Of a DNA stretch of 64,000 nt, positions 44,924 to 56,565 are shown piece by piece. Numbering within the stretch: the first letter of the stretch is position 1; each line of letters begins with the position of its first letter. The notes beneath the pieces were generated by a model. That model was not told where the DNA came from. It did no database searches and saw only the letters and a list, made by a program, of their open reading frames with translations. The stretch is from NCBI GenBank assembly GCA_019188255.1, contig JAETXT010000001.1, positions 6,138,001-6,202,000 of the forward strand, written 5' to 3'. Made by a program: the position numbers and the translations under genes. Origin of the DNA: Verticillium longisporum (lineage: Eukaryota > Ascomycota > Sordariomycetes > Glomerellales > Plectosphaerellaceae).

Positions 44924-47900
44924 ATGGCAACCCTCCCGCGGCGATACCGCTCGTCTACCTCAAACTCGAACCCCGCCAACACCTCCAAAGCCACGGAGAT
45001 TCTGCGAGCACTCCTAGATAAGCTGAGCGCCGGTGCACAAAATCCGACCTCGACCGGCTACCCGCAGATACCGACTCTCTTGAAGACACTCAACCACATA
45101 CGCCAACATGTCGCCGCCGCCGACCCTCCAAGCCCACCTCAAGACGATTTCCGTTACCTTCGAGGCTTCTACCGTTTGCTGGAAGTTCTTCGAGCCTTTT
45201 CCGGTTTCTACAACCCACAGACGCGAACGCAATCGGAGAAAAAAGAGCTATTTGAGCTGCTAGAAGCTGTCCTGGATGTTCTTTCTGTTGCGTTCCGCTA
45301 CCCCCCAGGCAACAAGCGCAACTATCGCAACCGGGTCGAACGTGGTGGATGGGAAGCTCCCGAACAGACAACAGCCAGCATAGGCCTTGGTGGTAGCGAC
45401 TCTGACCCTTGGACTCAATATCAAATATTTGGCAAGCTCCTGTCATTCTCGCTGGGCGACAAACGGCTGGATGATCTGTGCCAGGCCGTTGCTCAGTCGA
45501 CACCCGACAGCGGTAGCTACCCAGCCCCAGACACGAAGAGTCAGGCAGCAGAAGGCGATTCGGAGGCCACAGCGATCGAGGAGCCGGCATTCGACATTGC
45601 GCGCGAGGTACGCAATGTGATTCAGAAAGATAGCGTCTTCCGGAATCCGGAGATCATACGGACCGTGGTTGGATTCTGGGAATCAATACCACGGGGCTCT
45701 GACATCCCAGCTGAGCTGACATCCCTCGTCGTTCTCGATGTCCTGTCCACCGCTGTGTCCGTCTCGGTGTTCAACTTGGCTGCGCTCCATTCCACCGGGG
45801 TGCTATCGCGGTTCCTTCGCGTTTATTTCGCTGACGACAGCATGCTCAGCGTCCCCGAGAAGGAGAAAGTGCTGCAACTCTGCAAGAAACTAATGTATCT
45901 GGGTGTCAATCAACCTGCCGATACTCAGTTTCTTCTCGCCAGCAGATCTTCTGAGGCTTCTGATTTTGCTCTTGAAATGACTTCCACGTACAGCGGTCCC
46001 CCTTTCTTTCAGTTTGATTTATCTTTGCATGGCCACTCATCAATTGAACTGCCCACCCTAGGGCGCTCATTCCCACCCAACACATCACCAGGGTACACAT
46101 TCACGGCATGGGTGAGGGTTGACAGGTTCGATCCTTCTTCTCACACAACATTGTTCGGTGTTTGCGATGCAACCCAGACGTGCTTCCTCCTCATCTATCT
46201 CGAAAGGGACACGCGCAACTTCATCCTACAGACTTCTGTAAAGACGCAGCGCCCCAGTGTGAGGTTCAAGTCCGTCGCCTTCAAAGAACGGCAATGGTAT
46301 CACATTACTCTGGTTCACAAGCGGCCCAAGACCATCACTGCAAGTAAGGCCTCGCTCTACATCAATGGCGAGTTTGTCGAACAGCTCAAATGTGCATATC
46401 CCATGCCCCCTCCGTCTTCCAACGGAATAGCAGATGGATTTTCGGCCTTCACCACCGCCACACCCAAACCCAAACCTGTACAGGCGTTTCTTGGCACACC
46501 GAAGGGACTCGCCAGCCGGCTGGGCGCAGGCCTGGTCCTATCAAGATGGTCACTCGCCTCTGCTCACCTTTTTGAGGACGTTCTAAGCGACGATCTGATT
46601 GCTGTTCATCACGCACTGGGCGCCCGCTATCAGGGCAACTATCAAGACAGCTTGGGAGGATTCCAAACCTATGAGGCATCGGCCAACCTGGGCCTCCGGA
46701 ATGAGGTATTCCATCCGGGCAAGGACGAGAGCTCTGATATATTAAGGGCCATTCGCGAAAAGGCAGGGACTCTACTACCTGAAAGCAAAACACTCCTTAG
46801 CATTTTGCCAACTGCGGTCTTTCGGGAAGATGGGCTGCATCAAGACACGCAAATGCACCGCTCGCTGCCGAGAGCTGCTGCTGCCAATCTAATCCAGATG
46901 ACGCATCGCAGTGGTTCTGCGATTGCAATCAACGCCGCTTTGCCATCTCTGCCGGATGCTTTGGCAAGGACTCACGGCGTCGCGGTATTGATTGGAGACC
47001 CGGTTGTCATCACACCCTCCCACTTTGATGACAACCTTTGGCGCCTGGCTGGCTTCACCCCTCTAGGCCTCAAGATTGTTGAACGTGCTTCCACAGTAGA
47101 GGATGTTGTTCGCGCTGTCGAGATGCTCTTCTTGTGCATCAAGAAAAGCTGGCGGAACAGCGAGGCGATGGAGCGAGACAATGGATATGCCATTCTCGGC
47201 ATGTTGCTGAGAGCGAAACTCGGGTACAGCGCCAATTTGGGAGCCGAAAGCGTTAACCTCCGTCTGGCCATTTCAACTGCAGAGCGAGACGCATTGAGCC
47301 TGCAACTATTAAGCCGCATCCTTGAATTTGTTGGGTACAACCACGAGGAGCCACTCGAGTCGTTCATCATCAATCCGTTGGCATACCGCGTTCTCCTCAT
47401 CGACGTTGACACTTGGAGACGATCCGCATCTCTTACCCAAGAGCTTTACTACAAGCAGTTTGTAACATTCTCTGTGATGAGCAAGTATCATCAGTTCAAC
47501 GGTCGCCGATTGATACGCATGAGTAGGTGTACCACCAAGCCGTCCCAATGTGTCAGCTAACAGCAAGTAGGAATTGTGAAGAGGCTGCTTGATGCCATGA
47601 AAGCCGAGATTATTTCAGAAGACGTCATTTCTCACCTGATGAAAGCCTTGGAACAACTCGTCAAATGCAATTACACAGCGGAGGTTCACCGTGCATTGGC
47701 CCTCTTTATCACGTATGCTTTCCATTCGCCCGCATCATCTGCCTCGAGAACACCAAAACCATTGTCCATCATCAGTCGATCCAGCACTCCCGGCGGCCTT
47801 GTGCGGCGGTCTACAACTGACGTGAACGCACCTGCCGGAAGTGCAGCCTCGAGCTCTCCGTCATCGCGATATCTCACCAAGAAGCAATTGGGCACCAAAG

Positions 47901-50900
47901 TCCTGGGCATGTACGCCGACTTGCTGTGCGAGAAAGGCAACTTGACCAATATACGAAAGTTCGCCAGGACGGTAACGAACAAGGTGAGGATGCCCGACGA
48001 TCCTCAATCTGCTTTGCTGAGTATGGACCAGTGGCTGTTATACCTGTTGGCCGAAGACGATGCCGAGACGGTCGTATACGGAGCAAAGACACTTGCACGA
48101 CTGTTAGTGACTCATGGAACCGCGTACACTTCCAAGTTCGCAAGCAAGACTGGGGGCTTCACGATCATGGCGAATCGTCTCAAGCGCTGGTGGGATCTCC
48201 CTACCTTGTGGCCAATATGCTTCAGCATACTTTTTGGGTATGACGTTGCTGAGATTGACTTCACCCGGGATTTTGAGTTCTTCAGTTTGCTAGAGATTTT
48301 CGGCAAGTCCAAGGTCGTGTATCCTGAGGCTCTCCCCGTCATCATTTCAATGCTTCAGAACGGCCTCAAGGATGTTTTCAGGAATCAGGAAGACCCCAAC
48401 TCCCCTCATGCAGAGGAGAGCTCATCAATCGCTCAGACAATTCGCGGTACCGCGGTCGAGACTCGACCTCGCGCAAGGTCTATGGAGCTTGCGCAAGCTT
48501 TGGAGTCGCGAAGTATGATGGACGGCCTTGATTGAAAGGATTTCACTGACCTATGAACAGACCACACACGAAAACCCAGCGAACGGGTTATGAGCCACGC
48601 CTCGACCCTGAATACTGTCATACAGTTTTTGTCCGACCTTCACTCTCGGTCTTCTGATTTCAGAGACTTTGCTCTGTCCTCTGATTACGTCCGCCAGCTC
48701 CTCTCTGCACTGTATCCTATTGTTGTTAGCACCGATGCTTTGACTCCAGAGACGGAACTGGGATCGCGTGATTCGACGCTTACTTTCGAAGGGGCAGACG
48801 TCATCATCCGACCTTTGGCTGCGTCTGGCCCGTCCCCGATCATTCGAACGAGCAGCATCGAGGATCCGACTACGCCACAGACCAACTTACGAGGCACTCC
48901 TCTCCGGAAAGCATCGTCTTTCATTCTCCTCTCCACTGCTTCGCAAGCTTCTGACAACGCATCGACGAAACACAAGCACGCCAGGACCACATCGTCCCAG
49001 CACACGAGCGGTGCTACTCGCGATGGACTGCTGGAACTGGTCATCAACGTTTTCATGGATCAAGTACTGAATCGGAAGGAATTTCCGGGCTTCGGACTGT
49101 TTTCAAAGGTGCCGCCAGGCTTCCAGGAGCACCAGGCCTACTTCGAGTCTTATGTTCTTCGCCACACCATCAAACATCTGAGCAACAGTATTCAGTTGAA
49201 ACAGGATATACTGAGCGAACCCAAAGTCCTCACCAACATGGCCCGATTCAGCGCTCACATTGGGGAAGCCATCTTCGAGGGCTGGTTTTTGAATGGCGCA
49301 GAAGTCATGATGGAGCTTGGCGGCATGCTCCTAGAGTACCTTCAGCGCCCTGAAGTATCGTCTCTTAAGAGCGTCCGCCTGTGTCACCAAGCCGTCAACA
49401 CCATACGTGATTCGTTTATTAAATCCATTCTTCTCCGCTTCTCTGAGCTGGACGACCCTCAGACGTCAGAAGAGGATGCGACGAGGTTCATGGGGAGGTT
49501 GTTCTACTGGCAGACTTCGATCCTCGGGTGCTTGTCTGGGGACGATGAGTATATACGGCTACTATGGTACCAGCTGTATACCAAACTGGTAGACGAGCGG
49601 GAGTCTATTCGCCTAGCTGCAGCTAACATCCTGCGGATTATGCTTGTACAGAAGCCCGAGGAAACTACTGCGCTCTTCAGACAAGGCTTGTCAAGTGACG
49701 AACGCAAGCTGACGGCAGATTTCAAAAAGTTGACTGAAGTCGACAACGAAACGTTCGTCAGCTGGGTTGATCAACAACGACCATCCCTGGACGCCTTCTT
49801 CTTCGGTGGTATCTCTAAGACATGGGAAGAGTTCGTCGCCATCGAAAATCAGCGAACCATGGAAAGTGCCAGAGTGCGCCTTTCGAGACGGAAGGAGCGC
49901 CTCAAGGCGTGGCACAACGAAGCCCTCATGGCAGACAATATCATGATCAGACACCAGATGGCTAACAGCTCATGGATGAAGAGCATCTTCAACAGTGAGC
50001 ACTTTAAGCATCAACGTCTCATGCAGGACCAGCAGGATGACATGGCTTTCTTGGCCTCGTCACTCACCAAAATGGACCGAGAGCTTCATCGTCCAGGCGC
50101 TGTTTTCAGTGAGCACACCCATCTCAAGTGGAAGCTTGATCGGACGGAGGGTCGAAATCGAATGCGCCTCCGACTTTTGCCCGATTACTCCAGAGATCAC
50201 GAGGTGTTTCAACCAAAACGAAAAGCCGGTGACGGCGCGATTGGACTCGCACCCAAACTGAATACAGCCGTGGCGATCAGTCCGACGCCTCCCTCAGCTA
50301 CACCCACAGCCCCCAAAGCATCATTGGCCCGAGGTCTTGACAGTAACGATCTCGAAGATGACTCTGAAGCTACCTTCGCCAAGGCCGAGGCTGCAACCTC
50401 CGGGTCAGTTGTCGCGCCGGAAGATGATTTTGAGCTTGTGGATGATCCAAACGATGCTTTTGACGGCGATGATGGCTTCGAAGACAAAAATCGAAAAGTC
50501 ATGCGGCGTCTCGAGCAAGGTGATCAAGTGCTGGCAGTCTACAATGTTTCCCGCATCGTTGGCCTAGAAGCATGCGAGGGCATCTTGATCATCGGCAAGG
50601 ATGCGATGTACATTGTGGACAATGTTTTTCAATGCGCCTCTGGGGAAATTGTGAACGCATGGCAAGCCCCACCCGATGAGCGCGACCCCTTCTCTGAAAT
50701 CATCACGGACGCAAAGACCACGGAGAAGCGACAAAACCTGGGCCGCAGCGAACAGGAGTCAAGGAGTTGGCGATGGCACGACGTGATCAGTATCTCCAAG
50801 CGACGTTTCCTCTTCCGCGACGTTGCTGTCGAAGTCTTCTTCACGGACGGACGAAGCTATTTGCTTACCACCATGAACCCTGTATCAAGAGATGAGCTGT

Positions 50901-53027
50901 TCGGAAAACTCATGAACAAAGCGCCGCACACATACGCAGCGAGTTCACTACCCAATCCAGAAGATGGCTGGAGACTCGAGACTCTGAAGGTCTTTGAAGA
51001 ATCCCCACAAGGGCTCAGCTCCAAGTTCGGCAACATCTTCAATACTGCGCCATGGAACCCCTCGATGAAAAAATGGCAAAAGGGGGAGATCTCCAACTTC
51101 CACTACCTCATGCTCGTCAACACAATGGCTGGCCGTACCTTCAATGATCTAACGCAGTATCCCGTCTTCCCTTGGGTGCTGGCTGACTACACTAGTGCGG
51201 AGCTCAACCTGAACGACCCCGCCACGTTCCGCGATCTCTCCAAGCCTATGGGAGCTCAGACATCAGGTCGAGTTTCTGGTTTCAAGGAATCCTACAACGC
51301 CCTGGAAGAGATAGGAGAAACGCCCTTCCATTATGGAACGCACTATTCCTCTGCCATGATCGTCTCGTCGTATCTCATCCGGCTTCCGCCCTTCGTCCAA
51401 TCTTACATCCTGCTGCAGGGCGGATCATTTGATCATGCTGATAGGTTGTTCCAGTCCATCCCCCAGGCTTGGAAATCTGCATCCTGCGAAAACAAGGCCG
51501 ATGTCAGGGAGCTGATTCCAGAATTTTTCTGCCTGCCAGAATTTCTGACAAATATCAATGGGTACAATTTTGGAAACCGAGAAAGCACTGGCACCAAGGT
51601 CGACAACGTAGTGTTGCCGCCGTGGGCCAAGTGTGATCCGAAGATTTTTATTGCCAAGCACCGCGAAGCTTTGGAGAGTCCCTATGTCAGCCAACACCTA
51701 CACAGCTGGATCGACCTTGTCTTCGGCCTCAAGCAAAGAGGCGAGGCTGCCGTCGACAACCTGAACGTCTTCCATCATCTCTCATACAGAGGCGCTACCG
51801 ACTTGGACAACATCAGCGATCCACAAGAACGAAGGATCGCAGCGGGTGTCATCCACAATTTCGGTCAGACACCTCACCAGGTATTTTCCAGGGCACATCC
51901 CCAGCGAGATAATAGTCAAAGCCCTTCCCGGAGACTGGACACGTCCGTCTATGCCTTGACGCGACTGCCCCATCCTTTGCTTGGTAGGTGATTGGGCACG
52001 AGTTTGTAACATGACGGAGCTAATACCACCACAGAGTCTCATGACAAGGTTGCTACACTTATATATGCCAACAAGCTCGATCGCCTCTTGTGTGCCTCTT
52101 CTTTCCGGCTCAATGTACCTCCGTACGACAAGTGGTTAGAGTGGGGCTACGCTGATAATAGCATTCGATTCTTCTTCAGCGACAATCGAAAGGTATTGAA
52201 CAGTGACGCTCATCACCAGTAGAAAGACTTACTAAAACTTGTGCTAGGCTGCGGGAATGTTCGAGAATCTTCACATCGGCCAAATTTCATGCGTGGTTTT
52301 CGCGAATTCGAAGACACTGATTACCGCCGGCGAGGACTGTGTCATCTCCGTGTATGCTGTGCAGACAGCGCCGGGCCGCCCAGTAGATCTCCTACCGCGA
52401 TCCTCGCTCTTCGGACACAAAGCGCCGGTCACAACAATAGCTGTCTCAAAGTCCTTTAGCACCTTTGTGTCCAGCTCCGCGGATGGTCAGGCATTCTTGT
52501 GGGACCTGAACCGATTGGAATTTATACGAAAGCTACCCCTTGCTCGACAAGTCGAATGCGCTGCAATCAACGACGTCTCGGGTGAGATCATGCTGTGCAG
52601 CGGACCCAACGTTGTGCTGTACACCATCAACGGATCCCTGATTCTGGATCAGAACGTGTGCATGGAGCCGGATGACTTTGTCCACGCCTGTGCATTCTAC
52701 GAAGGCACAGCAAGCGAGTGGCTGGAAAACTCACTCATTTTCACGGGCCATCGAAGGGGCCGCGTCAATGTCTGGAGGAAAATCATAAGGAACGGCAAAT
52801 GGACGCTCGAGCTCCTCAGGCGTCTCGACCACATTGATCCTCGCTCGGAGTCGGGGCAGAATTATGATGCTGGTATCAGTTGCGTCACTCCATTGCCCCA
52901 TTGTGTCTACACTGGGGACGACGACGGACGAGTGGTAAGAGCTACCTTGACCCCATTTGGCGTTTGGCGAAGCCTAAGACTGACATGCTTGTAGTATGAA
53001 TGGAATCTTGTGCAGCGAGACAGATAG
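44924..53027 (+). CDS. BPH1: BEACH-domain protein (Bph1/Beige/neurobeachin family)
   Basis: A large scaffold acting in endosomal and vacuolar membrane traffic; yeast Bph1 is the relative. Six exons: 44924-47522, 47571-48512, 48561-51983, 52035-52192, 52248-52934 and 52995-53027. The five introns are 48-60 nt and keep one frame throughout. The product is 2,613 residues. A ConA-like lectin segment lies at about 365-510 (TLGRSFPPNTSPGYTFTAWV, WYHITLVHKR). A PH-BEACH domain starts at about 1,820 (LEACEGILIIGKDAMYIVDN). The BEACH domain covers about 2,020-2,290, with FHYLMLVNTMAGRTFNDLTQ, YPVFPWVLADY, FHYGTHYSSAM and NVFHHLSYRG. WD40 repeats fill about 2,375-2,613 (SSSADGQAFLWDLNR, FTGHRRGRVNVWRK, GDDDGRVYEWNLVQ). 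The last exon codes only YEWNLVQRDR. Confidence 0.95.
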
Positions 53028-53385
53028 AGTCCGTTCACGCAGGGAACAAGATCTGGATGTTTCGTCGGGAGAGCAGTATCGATATGAGTTATGGAATGGG
53101 AGGATTTGTATTGAGCTGCATTGTCATACTGTGCCGGCCCAGGTCTAAGAGCCCGGCATAGATAGCGACCAAGACTTAGACCTTCGTCACTAGCAGGGGC
53201 TAATGCGGTGTGCATTGAATGTGACTCAGGCGTATGCTCCTATGGAGGAGCTGGTCGCCTAGACGAAAGAGTGACCAAATCCGTCCTCCTATCCCACACG
53301 TCCTCCGACAACACTTAGTGAAGAGCCCCAACGCCAGGTTATGTACAGTAGTATGTGTCGATTCAACGTCGCACGCAATGGCTGA
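53028..53385. other. Intergenic between convergent genes
   Basis: 3' flanks of the BEACH gene and the complex I subunit; nothing else seen. Confidence 0.5.
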
Positions 53386-53749
53386 CTACTCGTCGTCGTA
53401 GCCGGTCAGCTGCTTCCTCGGGCCAGAGGGCACTGTTGTGGTTCATAGTCAGTCGTCGTGCCTCGCGCTACTCTATTGAACGGTGGGCCTACCGGGATAT
53501 GTGACGGGGATCTGAGGTGCGTTCTCATCGCCAAGCAGCTTCCTCACAGGAGGAACGATAGCAAGCTGGACGGGGCCTGCGACGCCGATGACGATGGACC
53601 AGAAGTAGGCGGGACGCTCGCGGGATGCCCAACGGAGGTAGGTCAAGGGCGCGGCCCAGAATCGGGGGTTGCGTAGGTCATTTTCGGCGCTGGTAAAGAT
53701 GCATTGGTCAGTATTCGTTGTCCACATAGTTCGAAAGAAGGTGCTCACT
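53386..53749 (-). CDS. NADH:ubiquinone oxidoreductase 9.5 kDa subunit (complex I), 5' end unresolved
   Basis: An accessory membrane subunit of fungal respiratory complex I. The main exon (53493-53689) encodes NPRFWAAPLTYLRWASRERP, then a membrane segment (AYFWSIVIGVAGPVQLAIVP) and PQIPVTYP. A 60-nt intron (53433-53492) leads to the last exon (53386-53432), VPSGPRKQLTGYDDE, the family's usual ending. Upstream, a 59-nt intron (53690-53748, donor GTGAGC, branch ACTGAC, acceptor TTACCAG) joins an exon reading NPNWQHHYWPID. No in-frame ATG was found in that exon, so a further 5' exon or alternative start remains open; related proteins begin close to the FWA block. It is divergent from Wbp1. Confidence 0.8.
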
Positions 53750-54105
53750 CAATTGGCCAGTAATGGTGCTGCCAGTTGGGATTGAATAAGCTCGAGCTGG
53801 CTTTGAGGTGCTTGATTGACGTTCGCGATGGAACCAACCGGGCTCGTGCCAGGGCCGGAAGAACATCGGATTATCACTGCCCTCACAATCAAGTGGGGCG
53901 CCCTCAGGGGTGGGTTGTTCCGGCAGTGGAGGGCGTCTTGGCATCGGCTACGTATCCCCAAGCTTCGAGACACCTACGATTGGAGAGATCAAGCTCCAGC
54001 TCACTTGCGACAGCGAAACCAGAGGCAAGCTGTCGCAATTCTTTGTGCACAATCTCTTCTCCTCCTTTGATACCCCATCGCGAGACGAGACGACAAGGAA
54101 TCAAA

Positions 54106-55680
54106 ATGAAGTCGTTTTTCACGCTCTTCTCGCTGCTCTTTGCCGCAGCAGTGCACGCCATCAGTGCTACAGGTGGAGAGAGGCTACTGGTGCTGCTGGA
54201 TGATGTCGAAGAGAAGGAGCAATACTCCACGTTCCTCGGCGACTTGGAGAGTATGTGCCACCTTCACTCACGCTGAAGTTTCATGCAGCCAATGGAGAAC
54301 ATAATCACTAACATTTGCTGCAGGCCGCGGGTTCAAGATCAGTTACGAAACCCCCAAGAGCGAGTCACTGAAGCTCTTCCACCTTGGCGAGCGAACTTTT
54401 GACCACGTTCTGCTGTTCCCCTCCAAAATCAAGAGTACGGCCTCATCAATGGTTGGATACGAAATAAGCTGTTTACTGACAAGCGCCAGGCCTTGGTCCT
54501 AACCTGACCCCCAACCTCCTCGTCCAGTTCGTGAATGCTGAGGGCAACATCCTCCTTACCACGAGCTCCGCGTCCACGATCCCGTCAACCGTTGCCAACC
54601 TTCTTGCCGAGTTTGACATCTCTCTCCCCTTGAGAGGACCGGCCTCGTGGTTGACCACTTCAACTACGACACCATCAGTGCTGCTGAGAAGCACGACGTC
54701 CTCGTCCTCCCCGCCCCCGCCGCCGTCCGACCCGATGTCAAGTCATACTTCCGCCCCGAGACTGAGCCCATTAACGAGGTCATCGCATTCCCCTCCGGCG
54801 TCGGCCACACTCTCGGCGCCAGCGCCCTTTTGACTCCCATCCTGCGCGCTCCCAAGACCGCCTACAGCTACAACCCCAAGGAGCAGGGCGACGTCATCGA
54901 CGCCGACGAGCTGTACGCTGCAGGCGAGCAGCTTTCCCTGGTCTCTTCTTTCCAGGCACGCAACTCCGCGCGCTTCACCGTCGTTGGATCTGCGGACCTT
55001 TTGAGCAACAAGTGGTTCGACGCCAAGGTCCAGGTCAAGGGTGGTGACAAGGCGAAGACGTGGAACCGCGAGTTCGCCAAGAGGGTTGCCGGCTGGACCT
55101 TCCACGAGATTGGCGTTCTGCGTGTCAACGGCATTCAGCACTACCTCAAGGAGTCCCCCAAAGACCTGAACCCTTCCATCTACAGGATCAACAGCACTGT
55201 GGTAAGTTTTCCCCCACCAATGCGTGCGTTAAACATGTTTGGTCTGACAAGCCTTAGTCTTATTCCGTGTCGCTTTCCGAGTACTCGTGGGACAGCTGGG
55301 GCCCGTTCTTTGTGCCTGAGGACGACGAGCTCCAGGTCGAGTTCAGCATGCTTTCTGCGTACCACCGTCGCAACCTCAAGCCGGTTCACAGCGACCTCAA
55401 GGCGGCGACGTACGAGACGACGTTCGACCTGCCTGACCAGCATGGCGTTTACAACTTCTTGACAAACTACAAGCGCCCTTTCCTCTCCAACGTCTACGAG
55501 AAGAACACGGTCACTGTCCGCCACATGGCTCACGACGAATTCACTCGCTCCTACGCCATTACGGGCGCCTGGACACCACTGGGAGGCATCGTCATCACCG
55601 TTCTGGGCTTCCTGTCTTTCAGCGCTGTCTGGATGTACAGCGCGCCAGCAAAGCAGGTCGGCGTCAAGAAGACGCAGTAA
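54106..55680 (+). CDS. WBP1: Oligosaccharyltransferase subunit Wbp1/OST48, apparent frameshift in exon 3
   Basis: Part of the ER complex that transfers the glycan to Asn in new secretory proteins. Four exons: 54106-54250, 54324-54434, 54490-55201 and 55258-55680, with introns of 73, 55 and 56 nt. A signal peptide (MKSFFTLFSLLFAAAVHAIS) leads to ERLLVLLDDVEEKEQYSTFL, FKISYETPKSESLKLFHLGE, LVVDHFNYDTISAAEKHDVL and a C-terminal membrane helix (GGIVITVLGFLSFSAVWMYS). Expected length is about 463 residues. In exon 3 the frame before the run TCTCTCCCCTTGAG (54621-54633) is one base out of register with ERTGLVVDHF after it; exon 3 is 712 nt where 713 would keep all junctions in phase. One C may be missing. 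Confidence 0.88.
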
Positions 55681-56565
55681 AAGACGACAACGTGGTGGGA
55701 TTGTTGGCAGAGCTCCGAGCCGAATGAGAAAAATGGATAGAGGAACGCCGTCAGGTCTAGACTGACGCTGGAGAATGTATCAGTAGGATTGTACATCTGG
55801 CAAAGGTTATACCCGTGAAAAGGGAACCAAAAAGCTCAGGAGTCACGAAATGCATTTCGAGTTGACAATATGCCTTGACCTCTGCGTGATTTGGTTGTTC
55901 ATGATCATCTAGCATGGGCACGAAATCTGTCCAGCCGGACTGGTGGTACGGTGGTCCGAGTCATAATGCTCGTATTGGGCGAACGACATGAAAGGGCTGG
56001 TGAGACACGTCATCAGGAGTCATCGGCTGAACAAAGCTGTGAGTGAGCATGTGGGAGAACCGGCGGCCTACTCAATATTGCGATGAGTTGACAGCTGTTG
56101 AATAAGGAAGGATCCGGGGCTCACTTGGGAAAGCATGTGCTTGTAGGACGAGGAAGGAGGTGCTCCTGCCTCGTTCGACTGTGAGGCAGTTGCCAAATAC
56201 AAGCTCCTCCCCCCCCGTCTTCTTGCCCTTACTTTTCTATTGCGATGGGGACTGAACCTTTTATTCTTGCGGGAAACACACCACCACGTCCATTCCTCAA
56301 TCGGTGGCAGTATCGTCTCTCCTTCGTCTCCCCATACTCACACCCCTGGTTGAGTACCGATCACTGTGACAGTCTAAGCAGTCAAATTACCGACATACAA
56401 CTAAGACTGGCACAATACGCCGGAGTCTATTCGATATTTGGCGTGGGACGCTTCGAAACAACAGTTCATCTTTCTCGAGCAGGTCTTTAAGGTCCACTGC
56501 AGATGCTCGAGCGGATCAACAGATTTACGGCTTAAGCGAAAACTTGCAGGTCCCGCGTTGCCGCC
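55681..56565. other. Intergenic, upstream of Rec8
   Basis: 3' flank of Wbp1 and promoter side of the Rec8 gene. No supported gene. Confidence 0.5.
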
